DNA of 64,000 nucleotides from Porcincola sp945869225. GTDB taxonomy: Bacteria; Bacillota; Clostridia; Lachnospirales; Lachnospiraceae. The stretch is taken from assembly GCF_052118625.1 (NCBI RefSeq), contig NZ_JBQKGW010000007.1:79051-143050 (forward strand), written 5' to 3'. The position numbers and the translations under genes are program-made. The notes below the pieces were generated by a model, which saw nothing but the letters and a program-made list of their open reading frames with translations, was not told the origin of the DNA and ran no database searches. This document shows, piece after piece, positions 45,868 through 53,925 of this stretch (its first letter is position 1; every line of letters starts with the position of its first letter).

Positions 45868-45941
45868 TCGAGGTGATCAGACTCGAACTGACGGCCTCTG
45901 GTCCCCCAGACCAGCGCCCTAACCATCTGGGCCACACCTCG
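45868..45941 (-). tRNA. tRNA-Pro (anticodon GGG)
   Basis: Full cloverleaf on the minus strand. The acceptor stem CGAGGTG (45941-45935) pairs with CACCTCG (45875-45869), with discriminator A at 45868. D stem GCCC/GGGC, anticodon stem CTGGT/ACCAG around the seven-base loop CTGGGGG, which puts GGG at positions 34-36. T arm GTCAG-TTCGAGT-CTGAT. The first base C is usual for tRNA-Pro. CCA is not encoded. It lies alone, with its own promoter. Confidence 0.95.
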
Positions 45942-45956
45942 TGAAACACAATGCTC

Positions 45957-45985
45957 ATTATATAACAGAAAAATTCATTTGAAAA
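45957..45985 (-). promoter_or_regulatory. Promoter for tRNA-Pro
   Basis: Minus strand: TTTTCA (45980-45985), 17-base spacer, perfect TATAAT (45957-45962). Transcription should start about 9 bases before the mature 5' end. Confidence 0.75.
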
Positions 45986-45996
45986 GACCGGTTTTC

Positions 45997-46025
45997 TTTC
46001 CATGCCTTTGCACATATGTTATGAT
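45997..46025 (+). promoter_or_regulatory. Promoter for degV
   Basis: TTTCCA (45997-46002), 17-base spacer, TATGAT (46020-46025). It is back to back with the tRNA-Pro promoter, only 11 bases between the two -35 boxes. Confidence 0.6.
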
Positions 46026-46111
46026 AAAGACAAAAACAGCGTGCCCTGCGGGAACCTGAGGGCGCTGACAACCTGTCAGATTGGATCACAATCAGGAAAG
46101 GCGGAGACGAG

Positions 46112-46951
46112 ATGAGTTTTCTTGTAGTGATGGACAGTTGCGGGGAATTAACAGAGGATATGAAGGAAAGCGGGCATTTTGCGTCGGTTCCTTTTCTGAT
46201 CGACATCGCCGGCTCTCATTTTGTGGACAATGAGCGGTTTGATATGAAGCGTTTTCTGAGGCTTGTAAAGGAAAGCCCGACGGTTGCAAGAACCGCATGT
46301 CCGTCGCCGGAGCGGTTCCGGAAGTTGTTCCCGCCGGACGCGGAGAGAATCTATATCGTGACCATTTCCGCTGAATTGTCCGGTTCCTATAACAGTGCAA
46401 AGATTGCACAGGATATGGAGGAAGAAGATCATCCGGACAGAAAGATTCATGTATTCAACTCAAAGTCGGCTTCCATCGGAGAGACGCTGATTGCCAGGAA
46501 GATCTGGGAGTGTGAGAAGGAAGGATACAGCTTTGAGCATACCATCGAGACCGTGGAGTCCTATATCGAGAGCCAGGTGACATGGTTTGTGCTGGAGACG
46601 CTCGATACGCTCCGGAAGAACGGCCGTCTGTCGAACTTCAAGGCAGCGCTTGCGACGGCGCTCAAGATCAAGCCGATCTGTTCCTCCACCCCGGAGGGGG
46701 CGATTCAGCAGGCCGGTCAGGCGCGCGGGATCAACAAGGCGCTTGTCCGGATGGTAGAGATGGCGGCAGAGGCAGCCGGACATACTGAACAGAAGGAGAT
46801 TGCAGTCTCCTATGTTGAGTGTCCGGAGCGGGGGCAGATGGTGATGGATGCGCTGAAGGAACGGATGCCGGCGAAAAATTATATCCTTCTTCCTGCCAGC
46901 GGACTGACTGCGACCTACGCGAACGAGGGCGGCATCATCGTTGTTATATGA
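46112..46951 (+). CDS. DegV family fatty-acid-binding protein
   Basis: A 279-residue DegV-type protein. Firmicutes members (FakB) bind a fatty acid and present it to the kinase FakA; this one is a candidate of that kind (family knowledge). Signatures: VVMDSCGELT at the start, TISAELSGSYNSAKIA and LETLDTLRKNGRLS. The C-terminal domain ends GGIIVVI. A ribosome binding site AGGCGGAGA precedes the ATG. fakA is not in the window. Confidence 0.9.
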   Translation: MSFLVVMDSCGELTEDMKESGHFASVPFLIDIAGSHFVDNERFDMKRFLRLVKESPTVARTACPSPERFRKLFPPDAERIYIVTISAELSGSYNSAKIAQDMEEEDHPDRKIHVFNSKSASIGETLIARKIWECEKEGYSFEHTIETVESYIESQVTWFVLETLDTLRKNGRLSNFKAALATALKIKPICSSTPEGAIQQAGQARGINKALVRMVEMAAEAAGHTEQKEIAVSYVECPERGQMVMDALKERMPAKNYILLPASGLTATYANEGGIIVVI

Positions 46952-46974
46952 CGCGTCTGTGTGTGAAACGTGCC

Positions 46975-47004
46975 TTGTCATCAAAGTCCCTGCAGTTGTA
47001 TAAT
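46975..47004 (+). promoter_or_regulatory. Promoter for the small membrane protein
   Basis: TTGTCA (46975-46980), 18-base spacer, perfect TATAAT (46999-47004), about 55 bases before the start codon. Confidence 0.65.
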
Positions 47005-47059
47005 AGACGCATATTATGAGGCGCGGGAAGGCAGCCTCTGGACAGGAGAGTGTGAAGCA

Positions 47060-47314
47060 ATGAGCCAGGAAAAAGTCGACCGCTATAAGGAGCAGAAGAA
47101 AAACCGCAAGAAGATCATGAAGAGGGAGAAGCTCGAGAGAGCTCTTATGAAACTGCTGGGCGGTGTTGTCTGTGCAGCCGTTGTGGTGTGGATCGGATAT
47201 TCAGCCGTCCACATGACGAAGACATCCTCATCAGACACAACAGCTGAGACGACAGGCTATGTGATCGACACATCGGCCATCGATTCGTATCTGCAGAGTC
47301 TGCAGACAAACTGA
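47060..47314 (+). CDS. Small single-pass membrane protein
   Basis: 84 residues from ATG 47060, preceded by AGGAGAG about 9 bases upstream. A strongly basic, helical N-terminal 35 residues (KEQKKNRKKIMKREKLE) leads into one hydrophobic helix (LLGGVVCAAVVVWIGYSAV) and a short Ser/Thr-rich tail outside. The pattern suggests a cytosolic-in orientation. No family recognised. Own promoter and strong terminator. Confidence 0.7.
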   Translation: MSQEKVDRYKEQKKNRKKIMKREKLERALMKLLGGVVCAAVVVWIGYSAVHMTKTSSSDTTAETTGYVIDTSAIDSYLQSLQTN

Positions 47315-47386
47315 GACAGGTTGATTCGGACATCAGAATGAACCGAACCGGGCAGGCATACGCGGCACCGGTTCGAAAACAGTCAA

Positions 47387-47423
47387 AAAGAAACCGGGGC
47401 GCCATCAGCGCCCCGGTTTCTTT
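47387..47423. terminator. Bidirectional terminator before argG
   Basis: Perfect 15-base inverted repeat AAAGAAACCGGGGCG (47387-47401), complement at 47409-47423, 7-base loop. Its A- and T-rich ends serve both the small membrane protein and the converging argG transcript. Confidence 0.9.
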
Positions 47424-47444
47424 GTATCTCCTTCCAGAGAGGAA

Positions 47445-48734
47445 TTATTTGTCAGCGCTTTTTGCGCTCTTCTGCATCTCGCTGACCATGCCCTGAATCT
47501 TGCTGTCGAAGTTCGATTTCGCGACCTCCTGGAGCTTCATTGCACGCACCTTCAGCGGCAGACCGAACAGGGTAATGAAGCCTTCCGCGTCATGATGATC
47601 GTAAAGATCGCCGGTCGTGAAGGAAGCCAGAGACTCGTTGTAAAGGCTGTACGGGGAAGTGGTGCCGTTCTTGATGATGTTGCCCTTGTACAGCTTCATC
47701 TTTGCTTCGCCGGTCACAAACTGCTGTGTGGACTCGACGAATGCCTGGATGGCTTCGCGCAGCGGGGTGAACCACTTGCCCTCGTAGACGGTCTGGGCCA
47801 GCTGACTTGCCAGCTTCTTCTTGTTCTCCATGGTTTCACGATCAAGGCAGAGCTCCTCGAGCTGGTCGTGAGCCGCCATCAGGATGGTTCCGCCCGGCGT
47901 CTCATACACGCCGCGGCTCTTCATGCCGACGACACGATTCTCAACAATATCGACGATTCCGATTCCGTTCTCACCGCCGAGCTTGTTCAGCGTCCGGATG
48001 ACATCGGAGACCTTCATCTTCTGTCCGTTGACCGCGACCGGGATGCCTTTCTCAAATGTAATGGAAACCTCCGTTTCCTTGTCTGGCGCTTCCTGCGGTG
48101 TGACTGAGAGGACCAGGAGACTGGAATAGTTCGGCGCCTTGGACGGATCCTCGAGCTCAAGACCCTCATGGGAAATGTGCCAGAGGTTCCTGTCGCGGGA
48201 GTAGCCCTTGCCCATCGACCATGGAAGATTGATGCCGTGTGCCTTGCAGTATTCAATCTCTGCCTCGCGGCTGTCCATCTGCCACTTGTCCGTCATACGC
48301 CACGGTGCGATCACCTTGATGTCCGGAGCGAGGGCTTTGATGCCGAGCTCGAACCGGATCTGATCGTTGCCCTTGCCGGTTGCGCCATGACAGATGGCGA
48401 CGGCGTTCTCCTTGCGGGCGATCTCGACGAGCTTCTTGGCAATTGCCGGACGCGCCATCGAGGTACCGAGCAGGTAGCTGTGCTCATAGACAGCGCCTGC
48501 CTCCACACACGGCATAATGAAGTTATCGCAGAAGTCGTCGACAATGTCTTCAATGTAAAGCTTGGAGGCTCCGCAGGCTTTCGCGCGTTCTTCCAGCCCG
48601 TCGAGTTCCTCTTCCTGACCGACGTCCACGCAGCAGCAGATGACCTCGTAGTCAAATGTCTCCTTCAGCCACGGAATCATGGCTGTGGTATCCAGACCGC
48701 CTGAGTAAGCAAGAACAACTTTTTCCTTCGACAT
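47445..48734 (-). CDS. argG: Argininosuccinate synthase
   Basis: Joins citrulline and aspartate with ATP in arginine synthesis, 429 residues. The ATP-binding SGGLDT motif is at about residues 12-17 (VVLAYSGGLDTTAMI), followed by GATGKGNDQ and APWR. The start at 48734 is preferred over 48749 because GGAGGT stands 7 bases upstream. At the end there is a Lys/Ser-rich tail. It is divergent from argC across a shared control region. Confidence 0.97.
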   Translation of the reverse strand: MSKEKVVLAYSGGLDTTAMIPWLKETFDYEVICCCVDVGQEEELDGLEERAKACGASKLYIEDIVDDFCDNFIMPCVEAGAVYEHSYLLGTSMARPAIAKKLVEIARKENAVAICHGATGKGNDQIRFELGIKALAPDIKVIAPWRMTDKWQMDSREAEIEYCKAHGINLPWSMGKGYSRDRNLWHISHEGLELEDPSKAPNYSSLLVLSVTPQEAPDKETEVSITFEKGIPVAVNGQKMKVSDVIRTLNKLGGENGIGIVDIVENRVVGMKSRGVYETPGGTILMAAHDQLEELCLDRETMENKKKLASQLAQTVYEGKWFTPLREAIQAFVESTQQFVTGEAKMKLYKGNIIKNGTTSPYSLYNESLASFTTGDLYDHHDAEGFITLFGLPLKVRAMKLQEVAKSNFDSKIQGMVSEMQKSAKSADK

Positions 48735-48828
48735 ATGTAGAACCTCCATAAAAATAGATGTATGACTGCTGGTTTCTGTTCAAATGATGCCGGGAGATTC
48801 GGCTTCCGCCTGCCCGGCCGTTGGCAGT

Positions 48829-48857
48829 ACTATACCGCAATCCGAATATATATGCAA
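48829..48857 (-). promoter_or_regulatory. Promoter for argG
   Basis: Minus strand: TTGCAT (48852-48857), 17-base spacer, TATAGT (48829-48834). ARG-like half-sites lie directly upstream. Confidence 0.72.
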
Positions 48858-48914
48858 CACTAAATCAAAATATTCATGTATTATTCACGATACAAGCGCT
48901 TAATATGCATAAAT

Positions 48915-48932
48915 AGTGAATATTATTACATG
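48915..48932. promoter_or_regulatory. Candidate ARG box (ArgR operator)
   Basis: The 18-base stretch AGTGAATATTATTACATG fits the symmetric core TGNATWWWWATNCA with one mismatch, and on the other strand begins CATG like the Bacillus box. It lies 8 bases upstream of the argC -35. A second half-site reading CATGAATA on the minus strand is at 48871-48878. Together these would let ArgR control both divergent transcripts. Confidence 0.6.
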
Positions 48933-48940
48933 ATTGCACC

Positions 48941-48969
48941 TTTACACAGGCCGGCCGCTGGTGTAGGAT
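48941..48969 (+). promoter_or_regulatory. Promoter for argCJBD
   Basis: TTTACA (48941-48946), 17-base spacer, TAGGAT (48964-48969). The predicted start near 48976 favours translation from the ATG at 49025, since the ATG at 48986 would have almost no leader. Confidence 0.6.
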
Positions 48970-49024
48970 AAGGAACAGTTCAGCTATGAATGGATATTCT
49001 TATAGAAAGCAGGGACACTTCAAT

Positions 49025-50083
49025 ATGATTAAGGCGGGAATCATCGGTTCTACCGGATATGCAGGCGCAGAGCTTGTCCGGCTTCTTCTTCAGCATCCGG
49101 AAGCAGAGATTGTCTGGTACGGGTCCAGAAGCTACACCGGTCAGAAATATGCAGATATATATCGGAATATGTTTCAGATTGTCGACGCGGATTGCCTGGG
49201 AGATGATCTGGATGAGCTTGCAAAGCAGGCGGATGTCATTTTCACGGCAACCCCTCAGGGCTTCTGCGCATCGGTCATAGGGGACGGGATACTGGAAAGC
49301 ACGAAGGTGATCGATCTGAGCGCTGACTTTCGTCTGAAGCGGGTTGATGTCTATGAGCAATGGTATCACCTGACCCATAAAGCACCCTCCTATATTCAGG
49401 AAGCCGTCTACGGGCTTTGCGAGATCAACCGGGACAAGATCGCCGGAGCGCGTCTCATCGCCAATCCGGGCTGCTACACAACCACCTCAATCCTGACGCT
49501 TTATCCGCTCGTGAGGGAAGGACTGATCGACCTGAAATCGATCATTGTCGATGCTAAATCCGGAACTTCAGGCGCGGGCAGAGGAGCGAAGATTCCGAAT
49601 CTCTTCTGTGAGGTCAACGAGAGCATCAAGCCATATGGGGTTGCAACGCACAGGCATACACCAGAGATTGAGGAGCAGCTGTCCTATGCGGCCGGGCTTG
49701 ACTACATGGACGGAGAGAGCATCCTGATTAACTTCACGCCGCATCTTGTCCCGATGAACAGGGGAATCCTGGCGACCTGCTATGCCAATCTGAAGGAAGG
49801 CGTAACCGAAGAGATGATTGGAAGGGCATATCAGAAATATTATGGTAATGAAACATTCATCCGCCTGCTCGGAGCAGGCCAGTTCCCTGAGACCAGATGG
49901 GTGGAGGGCAGCAATTTCATCGACATCGGATACAAGGCGGATCCCAGAACCGGCAGAGTGATAGCGGTCGGCGCGCTCGACAACCTGGTCAAAGGGGCCG
50001 CGGGACAGGCTGTCCAGAACATGAACATTCTGTTCGGGCTGCCGGAAGACACCGGGCTGAGGCTTGTCCCTGTATTCCCGTGA
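49025..50083 (+). CDS. argC: N-acetyl-gamma-glutamyl-phosphate reductase
   Basis: Third step of arginine synthesis, 352 residues. The start MIKAGIIGSTGYAGAELVRLL is the family N-terminus with the dinucleotide loop. The active-site cysteine is in ANPGCYTTTSI, and HRHTPEIEEQL is also present. An ATG at 48986 would add 13 non-conserved residues. First gene of argC-argJ-argB-argD. Confidence 0.96.
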   Translation: MIKAGIIGSTGYAGAELVRLLLQHPEAEIVWYGSRSYTGQKYADIYRNMFQIVDADCLGDDLDELAKQADVIFTATPQGFCASVIGDGILESTKVIDLSADFRLKRVDVYEQWYHLTHKAPSYIQEAVYGLCEINRDKIAGARLIANPGCYTTTSILTLYPLVREGLIDLKSIIVDAKSGTSGAGRGAKIPNLFCEVNESIKPYGVATHRHTPEIEEQLSYAAGLDYMDGESILINFTPHLVPMNRGILATCYANLKEGVTEEMIGRAYQKYYGNETFIRLLGAGQFPETRWVEGSNFIDIGYKADPRTGRVIAVGALDNLVKGAAGQAVQNMNILFGLPEDTGLRLVPVFP

Positions 50084-50110
50084 ACCGAAAGAGCCTGTGA
50101 GAAAGATGGC

Positions 50111-50232
50111 ATGTGTGCAGTCGGAATCGCCCTGTGACAGTGCGCAGGAAGTGTACAGGGAGAGTGCTGGATGCTATGGAATGTGAACTGGCTGCGCGTC
50201 CTGTGATATCGCGCAGGAAGCGGACAGAGACA
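50111..50232 (+). repeat. Imperfect tandem repeat between argC and argJ
   Basis: Two copies of a roughly 52-base segment offset by about 70 bases (50111-50163 and 50181-50232). Both contain CCTGTG, six bases, CGCAGG, which can form the same small hairpin with different loops (ACAGTG and ATATCG). There is no open frame across it. The 179-base gap contains nothing else I recognise. Confidence 0.6.
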
Positions 50233-50262
50233 GCCTGACAGAAGGAAGGAGAAGAACAGTAC

Positions 50263-51483
50263 ATGGAGATAAAAGAGGGCGGCGTTACATCCGCAAAGGG
50301 GTTTCGTGCAGCATCGGTCTGCGCCGGATTCAAGAAGGGCAGAAAAGACATGTCCATGATCGTATCGGAGGTTCCGTTTCACCTTGCGGGGACTTTCACG
50401 ACGAACCTTGTCAAGGCTGCACCGGTGATCTGGGACAGAGCGATCGTTCAGACGAAGGGGACGGCGCAGGCAGTCGTCATGAACAGCGGGGTTGCGAATG
50501 CCTGCACGGGAAAGGCAGGCGATGAGACCTGCGCGGAGACCGCCGCCTATGCCGCTTCCAGACTCGGGCTTTCACCGGATCAGATTCTTCTCGCCTCGAC
50601 CGGCGTCATCGGCGTCTCTCTTCCGATGGACAAGATCAGGCATGGCATTGACCTGATGCTGCCGCTTCTGTCGGACTCAGAAGGCGCAGGCTCGGCAGCT
50701 GCTGAGGGAATCATGACCACCGATACGGTTCGAAAGGAGTGCAGCATCCATTTTCAGCTCGGCGGCAGAGAGGTGACGCTCGGCGGGATGACGAAGGGGG
50801 CCGGCATGATCCATCCGAAGATGGGGACGATGCTCTGCTTCCTGACAACGGACGCCAGAGTCAGCCAGAAGCTGCTTCAGAAAGCGCTCCTGTCAGCTGT
50901 CCAGGATTCCTTCAATATGATATCGGTGGATGGCGATATGTCGACCAACGACACCTGCCTTCTGATGGCAAATGGACTTGCCGGCAATCCGGAGATCGTG
51001 GAGGAGGATGACGACTACCAGACATTCTGCGAGGCGGTCGGCACGTTGACAAAGCACCTCGCCCGTGCGATGGCGAAGGACGGAGAGGGAGCGCACGCGC
51101 TCTTTGAGGTCAAGGTACAGGGGGCATCTTCCAAGAAGCAGGCAGTGACGCTGGCAAAGTCTGTCATTGAGTCCAGCCTGGTGAAGACTGCCATCGCTGG
51201 ACACGACGCAAACTGGGGACGCATCATCTGCGCGATGGGGTATTCCGGCGCTTCATTTGAGGAGGGAAAGGTTGACCTGTCCTTCAGAAGCCGCGCAGGG
51301 GAAATCCAGATAGCGAAGAATGGCGTCACGACAGGCTTCGATGAAGAGCTGGCGACAAAAATTCTGTCCGAAGATGAGATTACAGCGCTTATCGACATCC
51401 ACGAGGGAACCTGTGAGGCAACGGCCTGGGGATGCGATCTGACGCACGAATACATCAACATCAACGCCGATTACAGGTCCTGA
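50263..51483 (+). CDS. argJ: Bifunctional ornithine acetyltransferase / N-acetylglutamate synthase
   Basis: Recycles the acetyl group in arginine synthesis. The 406-residue precursor self-cleaves into alpha and beta chains before a threonine nucleophile, here T189 in KMGTMLCF. The block before it, MTKGAGMIHP, is typical, except that the usual alanine before the threonine is glycine. The C-terminus ends INADYRS, the usual signature. Whether it is bifunctional or only an acetyltransferase cannot be told; no separate argA or argE is seen. Confidence 0.95.
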   Translation: MEIKEGGVTSAKGFRAASVCAGFKKGRKDMSMIVSEVPFHLAGTFTTNLVKAAPVIWDRAIVQTKGTAQAVVMNSGVANACTGKAGDETCAETAAYAASRLGLSPDQILLASTGVIGVSLPMDKIRHGIDLMLPLLSDSEGAGSAAAEGIMTTDTVRKECSIHFQLGGREVTLGGMTKGAGMIHPKMGTMLCFLTTDARVSQKLLQKALLSAVQDSFNMISVDGDMSTNDTCLLMANGLAGNPEIVEEDDDYQTFCEAVGTLTKHLARAMAKDGEGAHALFEVKVQGASSKKQAVTLAKSVIESSLVKTAIAGHDANWGRIICAMGYSGASFEEGKVDLSFRSRAGEIQIAKNGVTTGFDEELATKILSEDEITALIDIHEGTCEATAWGCDLTHEYININADYRS

Positions 51484-51551
51484 GGGCTGAAGCCCCGTGA
51501 TCACGGCATATGACGGACCCGGAGAGGGATCATTCATAAGAGGTAGATTCA

Positions 51552-52466
51552 ATGGAAGAGATTCATACAGAACAGCCGCTCGGCAAGGAAGAGATGTCCA
51601 TGTACCTGGACAAGGCCGGAACGCTGATCGAAGCGCTCCCCTACATCCAGCATTTTCAGGGCGCGACGATCGTCGTCAAGTATGGCGGAAGCGCGATGGT
51701 CGACGAGAATCTGAAACGAAACGTCATCCAGGATGTGGCGCTTTTGAAGCTGGTCGGATTCCGGCCGATCATCGTCCATGGCGGCGGGAAGGACATCACG
51801 AAAATGCTCGGGAAGGTCGGAAAGACATCCGAGTTCAAGGCAGGGTTCCGCGTGACGGACGATGAGACGATGGATGTTGTCGAGATGGTTCTGAACCGGA
51901 TCAACAAGAGCCTGGTTTCTCTGATGGAGAAGGTCGGGGTGAAGGCCTGCGGTGTCTCCGGCAAGGACGGAAGCCTTCTCCAGGTGTCGAGAAAAACGCC
52001 GGACGGGGAGGACATCGGTTATGTCGGGGATATCGAGCATGTCAACACGGAGCTGCTCGATACACTGCTGGACAATGACTTCGTCCCGGTCGTCTGCCCG
52101 ATCGGGTTTGACGCGGATTACCATTCCTATAACATCAACGCGGATGATGCGGCGTGCGCAATTGCGAAAGCGATGAAGGCAAAGAAGCTGGTCTTTCTGT
52201 CTGATATCAAGGGTGTCTATGCCGATCCGGACGATCCGTCAACATTGATCTCGGAAATGACGGTCGAGCAGACGCTTTCGTTTATGGCGGGTGGACATGC
52301 CGGTGGCGGGATGCTGCCGAAGCTTCAGAACTGCGTGGATGCCATCGAGGCAGGCGTCGCGCGGGTCCATATCCTGGACGGGCGGATTCCGCATTCTCAG
52401 CTGCTGGAGTTCTTCACGACAAAGGGCATCGGTACCGCGATCATCGGAGACGAGGCGGAAGGCTGA
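51552..52466 (+). CDS. argB: Acetylglutamate kinase
   Basis: Second step of arginine synthesis, 304 residues. The phosphate-binding VVKYGGSAM and IVHGGGKDI loops are present, with NINADDAACAIA and the C-terminal GHAGGGMLPKLQNC block. The N-terminal helix EEMSMYLDKAGTLIEALPYIQ is of the kind seen in arginine-inhibited hexameric kinases, so feedback control is likely (inference). An ATG at 51594 is an alternative start. Confidence 0.95.
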   Translation: MEEIHTEQPLGKEEMSMYLDKAGTLIEALPYIQHFQGATIVVKYGGSAMVDENLKRNVIQDVALLKLVGFRPIIVHGGGKDITKMLGKVGKTSEFKAGFRVTDDETMDVVEMVLNRINKSLVSLMEKVGVKACGVSGKDGSLLQVSRKTPDGEDIGYVGDIEHVNTELLDTLLDNDFVPVVCPIGFDADYHSYNINADDAACAIAKAMKAKKLVFLSDIKGVYADPDDPSTLISEMTVEQTLSFMAGGHAGGGMLPKLQNCVDAIEAGVARVHILDGRIPHSQLLEFFTTKGIGTAIIGDEAEG

Positions 52467-52633
52467 GCGGTACGGCTGGCGCTGCCCTGGGGATGCGCTG
52501 CGGCTGTCGTTTTTGATGAAAACCATCCGCGGCGGTCTGCGGGGCCGCCTGCAGCTTCCGGATACATGTCGCCGCGGGCAGGGGCTTGAACCCGACGGCT
52601 GCCGGGATATCAGGAGAAGAGGAGACAGAACTG

Positions 52634-53827
52634 ATGTCAGAATCAAAGAAAATCATGGACGAGACCGAACAGGTCGTCCTCCATACATATAATCGTTTCC
52701 CGGTCGTATTTGACCATGGACAGGGCGTGCATCTTTATGATGTGGACGGGAAGGAGTATCTCGACTTCGGAGCCGGAATTGCTGTCTTTGCGCTTGGCTA
52801 TGGAAACGAAGCCTATAACCAGGCACTGAAGGATCAGATCGACAAGATCATCCACACGTCCAATCTGTTCTACCACAGGCCGCTGCTGGAGGCGGCACAG
52901 AAGGTGGTCGCCCACACCGGGCTGTCCAAAGTGTTTTTCACAAATTCCGGAACAGAGGCCATTGAGGGTGCGATCAAGGCTGCCCGCAAGTACGCCTACC
53001 TTCGGGATGGTCATGCAGACCATGAGATCATTGCGATGGAGCATTCCTTCCACGGCAGGACGGTCGGCGCCCTTTCCGTCACCGGCAATGCCCACTATCA
53101 GGAGCCGTTCAAACCGCTGATGGGCGGTGTCCGGTTTGCAAAGTTCAACGACCTCGATTCGGTCCGTGCGCTCGTGAATGAAAAGACCTGCGCGATCATC
53201 CTGGAGACAGTCCAGGGAGAGGGCGGAATTCATCCGGCGGACCCGGCCTTTCTGAAGGGGCTGAGGACAATGTGCGATGAGAAGGACATTCTCCTGATTC
53301 TGGACGAGATTCAATGCGGTATGGGAAGAACCGGATACTGGTTTGCCTGCGATGCGTACGGCGTAAAGCCGGATATCATGACATGTGCCAAGGCACTAGG
53401 CTGCGGCGTTCCGGTTGGAGCCTTTGTACTCGGAGAGAAGGCTGCCGCGCATTCGCTGGAGCCGGGAGATCACGGGACAACCTACGGCGGGAACCCGCTT
53501 GCCTGTGCAGCGGTATCGGAGGTATTCGACCTGTTCGAAAAGCTGGATATCATCGGACATGTCCGCGAGACGGCGCCTTATCTGGAAAAGAAACTGGACG
53601 AGGTGACTGCACGGCATGACTTCATAGTCGAACGCCGTGGGATGGGCTTTATGCAGGGACTCGAACTCTCCCCGGACCATCCGGCCGGGGAGGTCGTCAG
53701 GCGGGCACTCGACCTGGGACTAGTCGTCATGTCAGCAGGAGGCAATGTGATCCGTTTTGTTCCGCCGCTGATCATCACGAAGCAGGATATCGACTGTATG
53801 GTGGAGATGCTGGAGAAGGCACTCTAA
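52634..53827 (+). CDS. argD: Acetylornithine aminotransferase
   Basis: PLP-dependent class III transaminase, 397 residues from ATG 52634 (GGAGA about 8 bases upstream). FFTNSGTEAIEGAIKAARKY, LDEIQCGMGRTG and the PLP lysine in TCAKALGCGVPVGAF are present. A start at 52586 would add residues without similarity. Last gene of the argCJBD group; argF and argH are not adjacent. Confidence 0.95.
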   Translation: MSESKKIMDETEQVVLHTYNRFPVVFDHGQGVHLYDVDGKEYLDFGAGIAVFALGYGNEAYNQALKDQIDKIIHTSNLFYHRPLLEAAQKVVAHTGLSKVFFTNSGTEAIEGAIKAARKYAYLRDGHADHEIIAMEHSFHGRTVGALSVTGNAHYQEPFKPLMGGVRFAKFNDLDSVRALVNEKTCAIILETVQGEGGIHPADPAFLKGLRTMCDEKDILLILDEIQCGMGRTGYWFACDAYGVKPDIMTCAKALGCGVPVGAFVLGEKAAAHSLEPGDHGTTYGGNPLACAAVSEVFDLFEKLDIIGHVRETAPYLEKKLDEVTARHDFIVERRGMGFMQGLELSPDHPAGEVVRRALDLGLVVMSAGGNVIRFVPPLIITKQDIDCMVEMLEKAL

Positions 53828-53861
53828 AATGTCCTGGTATTGTGTAGGCTGCCGGTATTTC

Positions 53862-53890
53862 AGGACAAATGTCCCTGTTTTTGGTATAAT
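53862..53890 (+). promoter_or_regulatory. Promoter for glpK
   Basis: AGGACA (53862-53867), 17-base spacer, perfect TATAAT (53885-53890). The -35 lies inside a near-palindrome CAGGACA-AA-TGTCCCTG (53861-53877) that could be an operator. Confidence 0.6.
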
Positions 53891-53925
53891 TGACCCATCG
53901 AGTACAGACATGGGAGGATATACCT

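Noticed and set aside
45750..46015. Short frames overlapping the tRNA-Pro gene on both strands
   Set aside because: Their recognisable parts (such as VIRLELTASGPPDQRP) are the classic spurious translation of a tRNA gene.
50111..50232. Repeat between argC and argJ as a CRISPR remnant
   Set aside because: Only two imperfect units, no spacer-like pattern and no cas genes.
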